A DNA stretch of 64,000 nucleotides from Bradyrhizobium sp. LTSP849 (GCF_000938255.1 NZ_JYMR01000016.1:1-64000), one strand, 5' to 3'; positions 1-8,948 are shown, counted from the stretch's first letter. The notes: generated from the sequence alone by a model not told the origin. Numbers and translations: made by a program.

Positions 1-40
1 GTAAGCATCCGGCGAAGACCGCGCGCGGGTCATTTTCGGC

Positions 41-1669
41 TCAGGCGGCTTGATCAACGTTCCGGATGGCAGAGCGCCAATTCCATGGCAGCAGTTCGTC
101 GAGCCTTTGGACGGGATGCTCGGCGATGCGCGCCAGAACGTCGGCGAGCCAGGCTTGCGGATCGACGTCGTTCATCTTGGCGGTGACGATCAGGCTGTAC
201 ATCACCGCCGCCCGCTCGCCGCCGCGATCCGAGCCGCAGAACAACCACGACTTCCGACCTAAAGCGATGCCGCGCACGCCACGCTCCGCCGCATTGTTGG
301 ACAGGCAGATGCGGCCGTCATCGAGGAAGCGGGTAAATGCGCTCCAGCGCTTGAGCATGTAGTCCATGGCCTTGGCGACATCGTTGCTGCGCGAGAGCTT
401 GGCGCGTTGTGTGCGCATCCAGGCTTCCAGATCGGCCACGAGCGGCGCGCTGAGTTCCCGGCGAACTGCCTGGCGCCTTTCGGCGCTCTGACCGTTGATG
501 GTCCGCTCGATCTCGAACAGGGCGTCGATCCGGCGGACTGTTTCCAGCGCCAGCGGCGAGATCACTGCCGGCCTCTTGCCCTGAGCCTTGCGACGCGCAT
601 TCTCGGCCAGATCAGCCATCACGAAGAACGGCCGCCGGGCATGGACCCAGCACGCGGCTTCCAGGATCGGACCTGCGTTGCGGCCCGGTTCGTAAAGCCT
701 GCCATAGCCGCCATAGGCATCGGCCTGGAAGATTCCGCTGTAGTTGGCCAAGTGAGCCTGGGGATGCTCGCCGGCCCGATCGCGCGAGTAATAGAACACC
801 GCGCCCGGCGGGGCCTGCCCTCCAAAAGGCTTGTCGTCGCGCACATAGACCCAGATCCGGCCGGTGTCGGTCTTGCCTTTGGCCAGGACCGGAACCGTGG
901 TGTCGTCCCCGTGCAATCGCTCGGCGCTCAGTACGTAGGCCTCGAGGCGCTTGAACAAAGGTGCCAGCGCCGCGGTGCAGCCGCCGACCTGGTCGGCCAG
1001 GGTCGACAGACTGATCGGCACGCCCTCCTTGGCATAGCGCTCCGCTTGCCGGTTCAGCGGCTGATGTTGACCAAACTTCTCGAACAGCACCATCGCCAGC
1101 AGGCTTGGCCCCGCCCAGCCGCGGGCAAGCACATGGAACGGCGCCGGAGCCTGGCTGATCTTCTCGCAATCACGGCAAGTAAACTTCTCGCGGACGTGCT
1201 GGATCACTTTCCAGGATTTCGGGATCACCTCCAGCGTCTCGGTGATGTCCTCGCCGAGCTTGGACAGCCGCGCGCCGCCACAGCAGGCGCACGCCACAGG
1301 TCCCGGCACGATCACCCGCTCGCGAGGTAGATGCTCCGGGAACGGCTGGCGTGACGGCCGCTTGCGCGTGAACGACGCCACCTTCGTGGTTTTGGCCGCG
1401 GCCATTTCGGCGGCGAGTTCGTCCTCCGTCGCCGAACTCTCCAGCTCCTCCAGCGTCAGTTCAAGCTGATCCAATAGCCGCGCGGTACGCTCCGAGCGCG
1501 GACCATGGCGGTCGCGGTTGAGTTTCTCGATCTGCAGCTTCAGATGGGCGATCAACGCCTGGTCGTCGGACTGCCGGGCACGGGCGGCCGCAGCCTCCGC
1601 CCGAGCAACGATCAATGCCGCTTGCAGCGTTTCGATGTCGTCTGGCAGCGATTCAAGGCCGTCACCCAT
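41..1669 (-). CDS. tnpC: IS66 transposase TnpC
   Basis: This 542-residue protein is the DDE transposase of IS66 elements and is of normal length. It has an N-terminal coiled-coil/leucine-rich region (about 10-80), a zinc-binding region with CACCGG and a later CRDCEK (about 125-175), and the IS66 catalytic core from about residue 185 (GPSLLAMVLFEKFGQHQPL) to the C-terminal segment that includes LSNNAAERGVRGIALGRKSW. It is the last gene of the element. Its start lies about 70 bp after tnpB. No frameshift was seen. Confidence 0.95.
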   Translation of the reverse strand: MGDGLESLPDDIETLQAALIVARAEAAAARARQSDDQALIAHLKLQIEKLNRDRHGPRSERTARLLDQLELTLEELESSATEDELAAEMAAAKTTKVASFTRKRPSRQPFPEHLPRERVIVPGPVACACCGGARLSKLGEDITETLEVIPKSWKVIQHVREKFTCRDCEKISQAPAPFHVLARGWAGPSLLAMVLFEKFGQHQPLNRQAERYAKEGVPISLSTLADQVGGCTAALAPLFKRLEAYVLSAERLHGDDTTVPVLAKGKTDTGRIWVYVRDDKPFGGQAPPGAVFYYSRDRAGEHPQAHLANYSGIFQADAYGGYGRLYEPGRNAGPILEAACWVHARRPFFVMADLAENARRKAQGKRPAVISPLALETVRRIDALFEIERTINGQSAERRQAVRRELSAPLVADLEAWMRTQRAKLSRSNDVAKAMDYMLKRWSAFTRFLDDGRICLSNNAAERGVRGIALGRKSWLFCGSDRGGERAAVMYSLIVTAKMNDVDPQAWLADVLARIAEHPVQRLDELLPWNWRSAIRNVDQAA

Positions 1670-1739
1670 GGCCCCGATGGAATCACAAAAGAGGCGATTT
1701 GAGGCGTCTTTTCTTCCGCACCTCAGAACTTTTTTGAGC

Positions 1740-2087
1740 CTATCCTGCGCTCTGTGGCCGCCACGTGTGCTGCGGATTGCGCCAGTCGATCGCCTCCAGC
1801 AGATAACTCATCTGCGCCGCGCTCAGCCCCACCACACCGCCCACCGTCGCCGGCCAGACAAAACGGCCACGGTCCAACCGCTTCGCGTAGAGCGACAATC
1901 CAATTCCATCGTGCCACAAGGCCTTGATCAGCGAACCGCCGCGTCCGCGGAACACGAAGACATCTCCGGCGAACGGATCGCGACCAAGGCTTTCCTGCAC
2001 CAATAATGACAAACCCTGCATGCCCTTGCGCATGTCAGTGTAGCCGGTCGCAATCCAGATGCGTGCGCTCGAAGAGACTGGGATCAT
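1740..2087 (-). CDS. tnpB: IS66 accessory protein TnpB (Orf2)
   Basis: This 115-residue protein matches IS66 Orf2 (TnpB), with the typical segments IWIATGYTDMRKGMQGLS and GDVFVFRGRGG and an RLDRGRF-like stretch. TnpB is required together with TnpA and TnpC for transposition of full-length IS66 elements; its biochemical role is unsettled. Its start overlaps the end of tnpA by 4 bp (ATGA), which indicates translational coupling. Confidence 0.95.
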   Translation of the reverse strand: MIPVSSSARIWIATGYTDMRKGMQGLSLLVQESLGRDPFAGDVFVFRGRGGSLIKALWHDGIGLSLYAKRLDRGRFVWPATVGGVVGLSAAQMSYLLEAIDWRNPQHTWRPQSAG

Positions 2088-2479
2088 CGACGCTCCAGAA
2101 CCTGCAGCACCCGCGCCAGGGCGGCCGCATCGACGCCCGCATCGACAATCACCCGACGATCCCGGCCAACGACGATCACCATCTGCCCGCTCGTCGCTGT
2201 GGCAGCAACCGCCGGCTCGACCTCAGCGGCAAGGACGACCCGCGCAAAGCCGGATTGCTCGCTTTGAGGGCTGATCGGCTCGGGACCGAACGAGCGCCGC
2301 CATGTCATCAGCAACGAACGTGATATGCCATGGCGTCTTGCTGTCGACGATATCGCGCGCGGCGCTTGAAAGCTTTCGGTCACGATCCGCAGCTTTTCGT
2401 CATCCGACCAGCGTCGCCGGCGACCAGTCTCGACCACCTCAAGCCGTTCAAGCTGAGTACTGCGCTTATGGCTGTCCAT
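2084..2479 (-). CDS. tnpA: IS66 accessory protein TnpA (Orf1)
   Basis: This 131-residue protein is the first gene of the element and starts about 12 bp inside the right terminal end. It has a helix-turn-helix region (WSDDEKLRIVTESFQAP, then ARRHGISRSLLMTWRR) typical of IS66/IS3-type Orf1 proteins that bind element ends. It probably binds the terminal repeats. The frame is intact and overlaps tnpB by 4 bp. Confidence 0.92.
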   Translation of the reverse strand: MDSHKRSTQLERLEVVETGRRRRWSDDEKLRIVTESFQAPRAISSTARRHGISRSLLMTWRRSFGPEPISPQSEQSGFARVVLAAEVEPAVAATATSGQMVIVVGRDRRVIVDAGVDAAALARVLQVLERR

Positions 2480-2612
2480 AAGGACTGTTACGCACCAATT
2501 GGACTAATCCAACAAGGCGGCCCTCGCCGGAGGGAGACGCTAAAGTGATCGATGCGATTTGTCTCGCACTGGCGATTAGACTTGCGGTGAGGAAAGACCT
2601 GGAGTTTTGAGA

Positions 2613-3488
2613 ATGACTTCCTCGTTCGAATATGCGCCGCCGAAGGTTTGGAGTTGGGACAAGCCGAACGGCGGACGGTTCGCAAACATCAACCGACCGG
2701 TCGCCGGCCCGACGCACGACAAGGAACTCCCACTCGGCCGCCACCCCATCCAACTCTATTCCCAGGGAACGCCAAACGGCGTGAAGGTCGCCATCCTGCT
2801 TGAGGAGCTGTTGGCGCTCGGCAACAGCGGCGCAGAATACGACGCCTGGCTCATCAGAATCGACCGCGGCGATCAATTCGGAAGCGGCTTCGTTGCGCTG
2901 AACCCGAACTCCAAGATCCCGGCCATGGTGGACCAAAGCGGACCATCGCCGATCCGGGTCTTCGACTCCGGAGCCATCTTGATATACTTGGCCGAGAAAT
3001 TCGACGCCTTCCTGCCGACCGAACCCGGTGCACGAGCCGAATGCATATCATGGCTGTTCTGGCAGGCCGGAAGCGCGCCATACGTGGGCGGAGGCTTCGG
3101 CCACTTTTACGCGTACGCGCCGACCAAGATCGAATATGCCATAGATCGATTCTCCATGGAAACGAAACGCCAACTCGACGTGCTCGACCGGCGGCTCGAA
3201 ACGAACGAATTTGTCGCTGGCAGCCACTACACAATCGCCGATATCGCCGCCTGGCCCTGGTACGCTGGCCTGACGAGGGGTTGGCTTTACGGAGCGGCTG
3301 AGTTCCTTCAAGCACAGGAGTACAGGAATATTGCGCGCTGGGTAGACGCGATCGCCGAGCGGCCGGCCGTCCAACGCGGGCGAATGGTCAACCGCGTCAC
3401 TGGCGACGCCTCAAGTCAACTGCATGAGCGACATGACGCCAGCGATTTTGAGACGAAAACGCAGGACAAATTGACGGCCGGAAGGTAG
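2613..3488 (+). CDS. yghU: YghU-type glutathione S-transferase / disulfide-bond oxidoreductase
   Basis: The protein (291 residues from ATG at 2613) closely resembles Escherichia coli YghU along its whole length. Shared landmarks are the KVWSWDKPNGGRFANINRP start, QLYSQGTPNGVKV in the thioredoxin fold, NPNSKIPAM with the cis-proline, and the LHERHDASDFETKTQDK end. YghU binds two glutathione molecules and reduces organic disulfides and peroxides in the cytoplasm. The ATG at 2613 is preceded by GGAG at 2601-2604; a TTG at 2607 in the same frame is less likely. The gene begins about 120 bp from the IS66 end and looks intact. Confidence 0.93.
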   Translation: MTSSFEYAPPKVWSWDKPNGGRFANINRPVAGPTHDKELPLGRHPIQLYSQGTPNGVKVAILLEELLALGNSGAEYDAWLIRIDRGDQFGSGFVALNPNSKIPAMVDQSGPSPIRVFDSGAILIYLAEKFDAFLPTEPGARAECISWLFWQAGSAPYVGGGFGHFYAYAPTKIEYAIDRFSMETKRQLDVLDRRLETNEFVAGSHYTIADIAAWPWYAGLTRGWLYGAAEFLQAQEYRNIARWVDAIAERPAVQRGRMVNRVTGDASSQLHERHDASDFETKTQDKLTAGR

Positions 3489-3743
3489 CCGCTTGAAGCG
3501 GGCACGCGCCGGCGGCACCATTCTGCAACTCTTGAAGGCACAACTAGTGGCACCGCGCTTTAGCAAGTCAAGCGCAGTCGCAGGTCGATTTTCGCCGCTT
3601 GAGCGCGAACGAAGATCAATCATCTTCGCAGCGCGGCGGGCTGCACGCCGAGCGTGCCTTGCGATATGCTCCAGGATTTTGTGTTCAGAGAGAGATATCG
3701 AAATCGTCCGGCAGCGACTAATGATAGGAAATGGTCATAGATT

Positions 3744-3899
3744 TTGTCGCATCAACGCCCCGTGCATCTGCTCAAGACCAGCCACGCCAGCGTCGACCAG
3801 ATCGCCGCTGAAGTTGGCTAAGCTGAAGGCGTGACTCTGCGCCCGCTGCTGCGCCGGAGGCTCGGTTGCGGCGTCCGTGAAATCCGCCGCAACCTCTGA
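3744..3899 (+). pseudogene. Remnant of a GlxA/AraC-family regulator C-terminus
   Basis: Read from 3744, the frame gives VHLLKTSHASVDQIAAEVG, a TAA stop, then AEGVTLRPLLRRRLG and REIRRNL with a natural TGA. This is the last 40-odd residues of the intact regulator at 36599-37588, where the stopped codon is a tyrosine (VGYAEGV). DNA similarity continues patchily upstream to about 3630 with small deletions. The piece is a decayed partial copy. The sequence from 3489 to 3743 holds no other gene. Confidence 0.85.
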
Positions 3900-3915
3900 G
3901 GTCGGCTTGCCCGCC

Positions 3916-4593
3916 TCAGCTCGCACCCCTACCCGCCGCTGCGGCAGCAAACAACAAATCCCAGCCGAACCGGGGCGCTGTCGCCTGATAGCTCGGCGTT
4001 GTTTGTATCTGCTCCCACCATCGGGCGAAACCGTCTACCGCGAAGACTTCGTTAGCATCCGGGGTCAGTGAAACGAGGCAACAGATCGGAGCGACGTAGA
4101 AATCACCGAGTGAGGGACGCTCGCCCGCGATAAAGGCACTACCGCCACGAATTTTCATAAGCTCCTGCAGTACCCGACGGCTGCTAACAATCGCTTGCTT
4201 TCTCGCTTCTTCATTCCGCCCGCCGATCAGGTCGGGAAACAAGTGATATCCAGCAGCAGCGATCAGCGCGCCATAACCATAGGAATCAATGATGCCCATC
4301 GCCATGCGCATTCGCGCTCGGTCCTTCGAACTATCCGGCGTGAACGACGGGCCCGGCAGCACCTCGTCCAGATATGGCGCGATAGCGCCGGTTTCGATGA
4401 TGCGGAAGCCATCGTGGTCCAGCACCGGCACTTTACCGAAAGGATGGCGCGCCATGTGCTCGGACTGGCGCGGTTCACCCTTGAGTACATTCACTGGCAC
4501 CTGTTCGTATCGCGCACCTTTCTCGGCGAGCAGCATCCGGACTGTCCGGACATACGTACTGCCGTCGAAACCATAGAGGACGATTCCAGTCAT
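3916..4593 (-). CDS. Glutathione S-transferase
   Basis: From the ATG at 4593 (GAGGG just upstream) the protein is 225 residues, a normal GST size. The N-terminal thioredoxin-like domain has LYGFDGSTYVRTVRMLLAEK, the GKVPVLDHDGFRIIETGAI segment with cis-Pro and the Glu/Thr that contact glutathione, then an all-helical C-terminal domain with a GERPSLGDFYVAP N-capping box (S/T-x-x-D). It should conjugate or transfer glutathione in the cytosol; the substrate is unknown. The frame extends upstream to 4737 without the GST fold, so that extension was excluded. It converges with the regulator remnant at 3744-3899. Confidence 0.9.
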   Translation of the reverse strand: MTGIVLYGFDGSTYVRTVRMLLAEKGARYEQVPVNVLKGEPRQSEHMARHPFGKVPVLDHDGFRIIETGAIAPYLDEVLPGPSFTPDSSKDRARMRMAMGIIDSYGYGALIAAAGYHLFPDLIGGRNEEARKQAIVSSRRVLQELMKIRGGSAFIAGERPSLGDFYVAPICCLVSLTPDANEVFAVDGFARWWEQIQTTPSYQATAPRFGWDLLFAAAAAGRGAS

Positions 4594-4783
4594 TCTGTTC
4601 CCTCTTGCTTGGACATCGCTCCAGCTTTTTGCATTTGGGCATGTCGCCAGCTCGTCAGTTAAGATGACGCGCACGCCGTCCCTCTGACGGTCCCAACAAC
4701 GGAACAGCTTCGGCGATTTTGTACGCCCTCGTTCCACTGCACTAGCTTATCTGCGTCGTAGGTTTGCGCTCGAGCGAATTCAC

Positions 4784-4850
4784 GCTAGGCACCGACCGGT
4801 ATCGCTATCAAACGCTTTTCCGAGATAGCCATATCTCTCATTCAGATTAC
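4784..4850 (+). repeat. Dispersed upstream element, copy A (GAGATA half-sites)
   Basis: The copy starts with GCTAGGCA, has TATCAAACGC, and carries the perfect inverted repeat GAGATA-gcca-TATCTC at 4822-4837, followed by a weaker CAGATT. Related copies lie at 31915-31985, 48134-48207 and 50410-50483, all in the same orientation. This copy sits about 200 bp upstream of the hydrolase-cyclase gene (start 5045). It is the only recognisable content of the 450-bp interval 4594-5044, and it looks like a regulator-binding upstream region. Confidence 0.6.
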
Positions 4851-5044
4851 TCGGCATTCTCGAGGTCGCGCGAACGGTTTGGTCCAATAGCGCTTTCGGG
4901 CACCGTGTTACACCGAATGTCTACTTCGCGCCGACACTCGACGTCCTCACAACGACGCGAATGACCCGAACAAGCCTCGCGCAGCAATTTGGGCGGTGTT
5001 ATCATGCAGCCGACAGAGCTACGACCACTGGGGATGGCCATCAA

Positions 5045-6370
5045 ATGAGCTATTCAGAACTACCGTTGACACGGTACGCGATGAGCGGCGACATAAGTGT
5101 CGCTTATCAAACCATGGGGGATGGCCCCATCAATATCATCGCCATCCCCGGTGCCATTTCGCATGTCGAGTTCTTGCACGAGATGTCCGGGTATACGGCG
5201 TTCTTGCAACGTCTTTCAAAATTCGCGCGCGTCATCACCTTTGATAAGCGCGGCCAAGGACTGTCGGACAGGATCTCAGGCGCCCCTACGCTCGAAGAGC
5301 GCATGGACGACGTGCGAGCTGTTCTGGACTCCGTCGGCGCACAGCGCGCGGCTCTGCTCGGATTTTCCGAGGGTTGCGCAATGAGCGCAATGTTCGCTGC
5401 GTCCTACCCCGAGCGCGTTTCGCACCTCGCTTTGTTCGGAGCGTTTGTCCGCTACCGGGATCTTTTTACGGACGCTGATCCAGAGGTGATCGCTCAGGAG
5501 CAGATGAAGAATTGGGGGACCGGTGCCCTGATGAAAGGTGTGATATCCAGCAGGGCGTCCGACCCTGACGCTGTCGCGAAGTTTGCCAAGTTTGAGCGCC
5601 TGTCGGCGAGCCCCGGCGCAATGAAGGCCACCCAATTGTTAAACTTCCAGATCGACGTCGGTCATATCCTTCCGGCTGTGCGGGTCCCGACATTAGTGCT
5701 GCACCGGACAGCCGACGCACTGGTCCCCGTCCGTTTGGGACACGACTTCGCTGCGCGAATTCCCGACGCCAAATATATCGAATATCCCGGCGGGGATCAT
5801 GCATTCTGGACAGGCGACGTAGAGGCGTTGCTCGGTGATATTGAAGAGTTCATCACCGGGCATCGCGAGACCGCATCGGCCGATCTGGAGCGCATCCTGG
5901 CGACCGTGCTGTTCACCGACATCGTCGATTCAACTCGTCGCGCTGCCGAAATGGGCGACCAGAATTGGCGTAGATTGCTGGACAGTCACGATCAGCTGGC
6001 ACGCCAGATGGTTGAAAGACACCGTGGCAGCCTGATCAAGAGCACCGGTGACGGCATTCTCGCAACCTTCGACGGACCAGGTCGTGCTGTACGTTGCGCG
6101 CTGGCATTCTCGGCCGCAGCCAAGCAGATTGGCTTGCCCCTGCGTTCGGGTCTGCATACGGGAGAAATCGAGGTCAGGGGCCGCGATATCGGTGGTATCG
6201 CAGTTCACGCGGCGGCCCGTGTCATGGCAAATTCGGAGCCCGAGGAGGTCCTCGTATCCCGCGTCGTCTCGGATCTCGTAGCGGGAGCCGCACTGAAATT
6301 TGACGAGCGGGGAGCATATGAACTCAAAGGCCTCCCCGGTCGATGGGATTTGTTTGCAGCCAGCGCGTGA
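5045..6370 (+). CDS. Alpha/beta hydrolase fused to class III adenylate/guanylate cyclase
   Basis: This is a 441-residue two-domain protein. Residues about 10-270 form an alpha/beta hydrolase with the nucleophile elbow GFSEG, an acid near PTLVLHRTADALVP and the His in GGDHAFW. Residues about 280-441 form a class III cyclase domain with VLFTDIVDST (metal-binding Asp), STGDGILATFDGPGRAV (second metal site) and GGIAVHAAARV. Such fusions are common in rhizobia and mycobacteria, where the hydrolase may act as a ligand sensor for cyclic nucleotide synthesis. The ATG at 5045 was chosen because the hydrolase fold starts there; the frame is open from 4961. An upstream repeat element lies at 4784-4850. 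Confidence 0.88.
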   Translation: MSYSELPLTRYAMSGDISVAYQTMGDGPINIIAIPGAISHVEFLHEMSGYTAFLQRLSKFARVITFDKRGQGLSDRISGAPTLEERMDDVRAVLDSVGAQRAALLGFSEGCAMSAMFAASYPERVSHLALFGAFVRYRDLFTDADPEVIAQEQMKNWGTGALMKGVISSRASDPDAVAKFAKFERLSASPGAMKATQLLNFQIDVGHILPAVRVPTLVLHRTADALVPVRLGHDFAARIPDAKYIEYPGGDHAFWTGDVEALLGDIEEFITGHRETASADLERILATVLFTDIVDSTRRAAEMGDQNWRRLLDSHDQLARQMVERHRGSLIKSTGDGILATFDGPGRAVRCALAFSAAAKQIGLPLRSGLHTGEIEVRGRDIGGIAVHAAARVMANSEPEEVLVSRVVSDLVAGAALKFDERGAYELKGLPGRWDLFAASA

Positions 6371-6389
6371 AAGATCAGCGCCGGGAGCA

Positions 6390-7045
6390 TCAGTCCGCCA
6401 ATACGGACGGGTCGATGGCGAAGCCCCAACCCGGCCTGTTAGGCACGATGCTTGCGCCTCTTTCGTCCCTCACCAGCGGCTCCTGGTAGAGCGCGTCGAA
6501 CCAATTAATATATTCATGATAGCTCGCGTTGGGCACGCACGCCATGAGCGCGAGGCTCATTTGCGGAAAGACATGGGAAGACACAGGGATATCGAATGCC
6601 TCGCAAATGGCCGCGGCTTTTAGGAACTCCGTCGGCCCGCCCATCCTTTGCAGATCAGGCATCAGAATATCTGCAGCCTTGAGCTGCAGCAGTTCAAAGA
6701 TGCCCTGGTGGTTATACGTGTACTCGCCAGTGGCGACGGGGATATTGATAGCCGCGGCAACCTTGGCTTCTGAATGCGGATTGCTGCCCATGACGGGCTC
6801 TTCGTACCAACCGATTTCGAACTCCTCGATACGGCGCGCCAATTTGATAGACGCCTCAGGCGACGCAATCAGTTGCGCGGCATCAACCAGTAGAATGACA
6901 TCGGGGCCTTTCCCGCTTCTTCGAGTGTTTCGCTCGTCAGCCAATGAGACCATGTCAATCTACGCGGCGCCTGGATCTCCGTTCTGCAGCGAGCCCCTTT
7001 ATCTCGCTTTTTGGCAAGATCATAGGCGACGATACGAGAGGCCAT
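6390..7045 (-). pseudogene. Broken enolase-superfamily (mandelate racemase-like) gene
   Basis: The clean part (6390-6953) encodes only the C-terminal half of a mandelate racemase/muconate lactonising enzyme-like barrel: VDAAQ (metal Asp), YEEPV (metal Glu), ATGEYTYN (metal Glu), MPDLQRMGG (Asp of the His-Asp pair), SSHVFPQMS (His) and HEYINW (Glu). Intact family members have about 370 residues, as at 40953-42062. Just upstream, another frame stays open to 7045 and appears to continue the protein (LAKKRDKGAR, then SETLEEAGK), meeting the clean frame near 6905. This suggests a frameshift plus loss of the 5' half. Confidence 0.65.
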
Positions 7046-7450
7046 CATACCCAGGCGTCAACCAACCGTAATCTCCTTGCCGACTGCTCGCTTACGGACG
7101 GGGAGGACGCAGCAGCAGTGCCGTGCCCTACCTATTATCGACGTGATCGACAAGCGATCCTGGAGAACTGCTTGTTCTTTGATCGAACCGCGTTTGCCGC
7201 CCCCAGAATGAATGGTTATGTCCCTCAGCGTAATTTAGTACGTCTGGCTTTGGGTGGCCGTTGCTTCCGGCCGGTGTCCGAACCCGCTTATGTGTCCGGC
7301 CGAAAAGCACATGAGTGTAACGATCTACGGAAGAGTGTGTTTCTGTCCGCAACGGTTCATCCGATGGTTAAGTCACCCTATCTAGCTAATGAGCTCGGGG
7401 GCGCGTGGCATCCCCGAAACGTGACCAAGCGAATAGCGAGCGACATTTCC
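7046..7450. other. Gene-free interval
   Basis: Neither strand carries a recognisable protein, RNA or repeat here. The plus-strand frame runs through it into the DsbA-family gene, but the upstream part has no family resemblance and the gene has a good ATG at 7451. The interval presumably holds that gene's promoter and debris of the broken enolase-family gene. Confidence 0.5.
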
Positions 7451-8101
7451 ATGACTAAGACGGTCAAGATCGACTTCATATCTGATGTGTCATGCCCCTG
7501 GTGCGTAATTGGGCTAGGAAACCTGGATGTTGCCCTGAGGCGATTTGAAGGGCAATTGACGGCTGACATCCGTTTCCAGCCCTTCGAACTCAATCCAGGG
7601 ATCCCGCCGGAGGGTGAGAGCCGTTTCGACAACGTGGCACGCAAATACAACGTCGGGCGCGAGCAGGCGATCGCGAACCGTGAGCGCCAGCACGCTCTCG
7701 CCGCGCAAGTTGGCTTCGACATGGTGACTACCGACGAAAGCCGCTTCTACAACACATTTGACGCGCACCGCCTGCTGCACTGGGCTCGGATCGAAGGGCG
7801 GCAGGAAGAGCTGAAGCGCGCGCTGCTCGCCGCCTACCATACCAACATGCAAAATCCCGGTGACCACAGCGTGCTCGTCGCCGCTGCTGAATCTGTTGGC
7901 CTTGAAGGCGCGGCTGCGCGCGATGTGCTCACCTCAGGGCGCTACACTGACGAGGTGCGCGACGCGGAAGAAAAATGGCATCGAGCAGGGATAAGCAGCG
8001 TTCCCGCCGTGGTGGTCAACGATCGCTACCTAATCACCGGAGCCCAGCCGCCGGAGGCGTTCGAGAAAGCCATCCGCAAGGCCGTGTCCGAGGTCGTCTG
8101 A
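7451..8101 (+). CDS. DsbA-family thiol oxidoreductase (FrnE-like)
   Basis: The 216-residue protein has a DsbA fold of the FrnE/2-hydroxychromene-2-carboxylate isomerase group. The N-terminus reads VKIDFISDVSCPWCVIG, with a CPWC dithiol at about residues 14-17. It continues with FQPFELNPGIPPEG and ends with SSVPAVVVNDRYLITGAQPPEAFEKAI, where the cis-Pro contacts the active site. No signal peptide is present, so it is cytoplasmic, where such proteins catalyse disulfide exchange or glutathione-dependent isomerisation. It is normal length and intact. Confidence 0.9.
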   Translation: MTKTVKIDFISDVSCPWCVIGLGNLDVALRRFEGQLTADIRFQPFELNPGIPPEGESRFDNVARKYNVGREQAIANRERQHALAAQVGFDMVTTDESRFYNTFDAHRLLHWARIEGRQEELKRALLAAYHTNMQNPGDHSVLVAAAESVGLEGAAARDVLTSGRYTDEVRDAEEKWHRAGISSVPAVVVNDRYLITGAQPPEAFEKAIRKAVSEVV

Positions 8102-8166
8102 CCGGCGCGGCCCCTACGATCGCCGCAGGCCCACCAGGAACGACGGAGCGCAGATACACTAAAGAG

Positions 8167-8622
8167 TTAGCGGGTTTGACCTTTGACTACATCTGCGAAG
8201 CGCGAAAAGAACTCGTCGGCGATCTTCTTCGCCGACCCGCTGATCAAGCGCTGACCCAACTGCGCCAGCTTGCCACCTATCTGCGCCTCTACGCCATAGG
8301 ATAGCAACGTACCTTCCTCGTTCGCGACTAACGCGACCGTGGCGACGCCCTTAGCGAATCCTGCGATCCCACCCTCACCTTCGCCCGAAATCCGGTAGCT
8401 CCTCGGGGGAACGAGATCGCTCAGAGTGACTCGCCCCTTGAATCTCGCCGAGACTGGGCCGACCTTCATCTTTGCAATTGCACTAAACTGATTGTCCGCC
8501 GACCTCACGAGCTCTTCGCAGCCCGGAATGCACACCTTTAGAACATCCGGATCATTCAGTTTCTCCCACACAGTTTCCCGGTTCGCGGCAAGTTGGACCT
8601 CTCCGGCCATCGTCATGGGCAT
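8167..8622 (-). CDS. coxG: CoxG-like SRPBCC carbon monoxide dehydrogenase subunit G family protein
   Basis: The 151-residue protein has the CoxG signature: GEVQLAANRETVWEKLNDPD, CIPGCEEL and MKVGPVSARFKGRVTL. CoxG-type proteins have a START-like fold and in carboxydotrophs recruit CO dehydrogenase to the membrane; many copies sit beside other molybdenum hydroxylases. No coxMSL genes are in this window, so this copy is an orphan and its partner is unknown. The start at 8622 has GGAGG upstream and overlaps the last codons of a degraded upstream reading frame (8613-8789). Confidence 0.85.
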   Translation of the reverse strand: MPMTMAGEVQLAANRETVWEKLNDPDVLKVCIPGCEELVRSADNQFSAIAKMKVGPVSARFKGRVTLSDLVPPRSYRISGEGEGGIAGFAKGVATVALVANEEGTLLSYGVEAQIGGKLAQLGQRLISGSAKKIADEFFSRFADVVKGQTR

Positions 8623-8789
8623 AAGACGTAACCTCCAATGAAGCCGCCGTCGGGCACCTCTGGCAACATGCGAGCGAGCCAGCCGCAATACAGACCCAAC
8701 GGCGTGTTATCCAAGTAAATCTGCATGTGATAACCGGCGTTAGGTTCAAAATGCTGCTCAACTGATGTCGGTAGTGACAGACACCCTCT
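8613..8789 (-). pseudogene. Unidentified protein C-terminal fragment preceding coxG
   Basis: A frame entering after a TAA at 8790-8792 encodes FEPNAGYHMQIYLD, then TPLGLYCGWLARMLPEVPDG and GGYVLCP, and stops at 8613, overlapping the coxG start by 10 bp. The protein-like composition and the stop-start overlap suggest the 3' end of a real gene once cotranscribed with coxG, now missing its 5' part. There is no start codon in the open stretch. I do not recognise the family. Confidence 0.35.
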
Positions 8790-8948
8790 TTATAAACTTC
8801 ATCACCCGTGTTCGCGAAGGTCAAACGAATAAACACGATCCTCTTATCGCCGAAAGCGATTGGTCTTTTGTCGCTTCACGGATCAATTCAATCAATGCGA
8901 GGGTCTGACGTGTACCATCTGCGGCACTCGCAGTGCAGTTCACGTGCG

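Larger units (their letters stand above)
1..2491. mobile_element. IS66-family insertion sequence, apparently complete
   Basis: The three standard IS66 genes (tnpA, tnpB, tnpC) lie head to tail on the minus strand. The left end begins at base 1 with GTAAGCATCC. The right end, read inward from 2491, begins GTAACAGTCC, so the tips match at 7 of 10 positions as expected for imperfect IS66 terminal repeats. Because the left tip coincides with the window edge, the left flank and any 8-bp target duplication cannot be checked; the sequence just right of the element is GCACCAAT. All three frames are open, so the element may be functional. Confidence 0.85.

Noticed and set aside
407..1330. A 307-residue plus-strand open frame across the IS66 transposase gene
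   Set aside because: It is antisense to tnpC, has no family motif, and high GC makes long antisense frames common.
6944..7450. Long N-terminal extension of the DsbA-family gene
   Set aside because: The extension overlaps enolase-gene debris, has no family resemblance, and the ATG at 7451 begins exactly where the DsbA fold begins.
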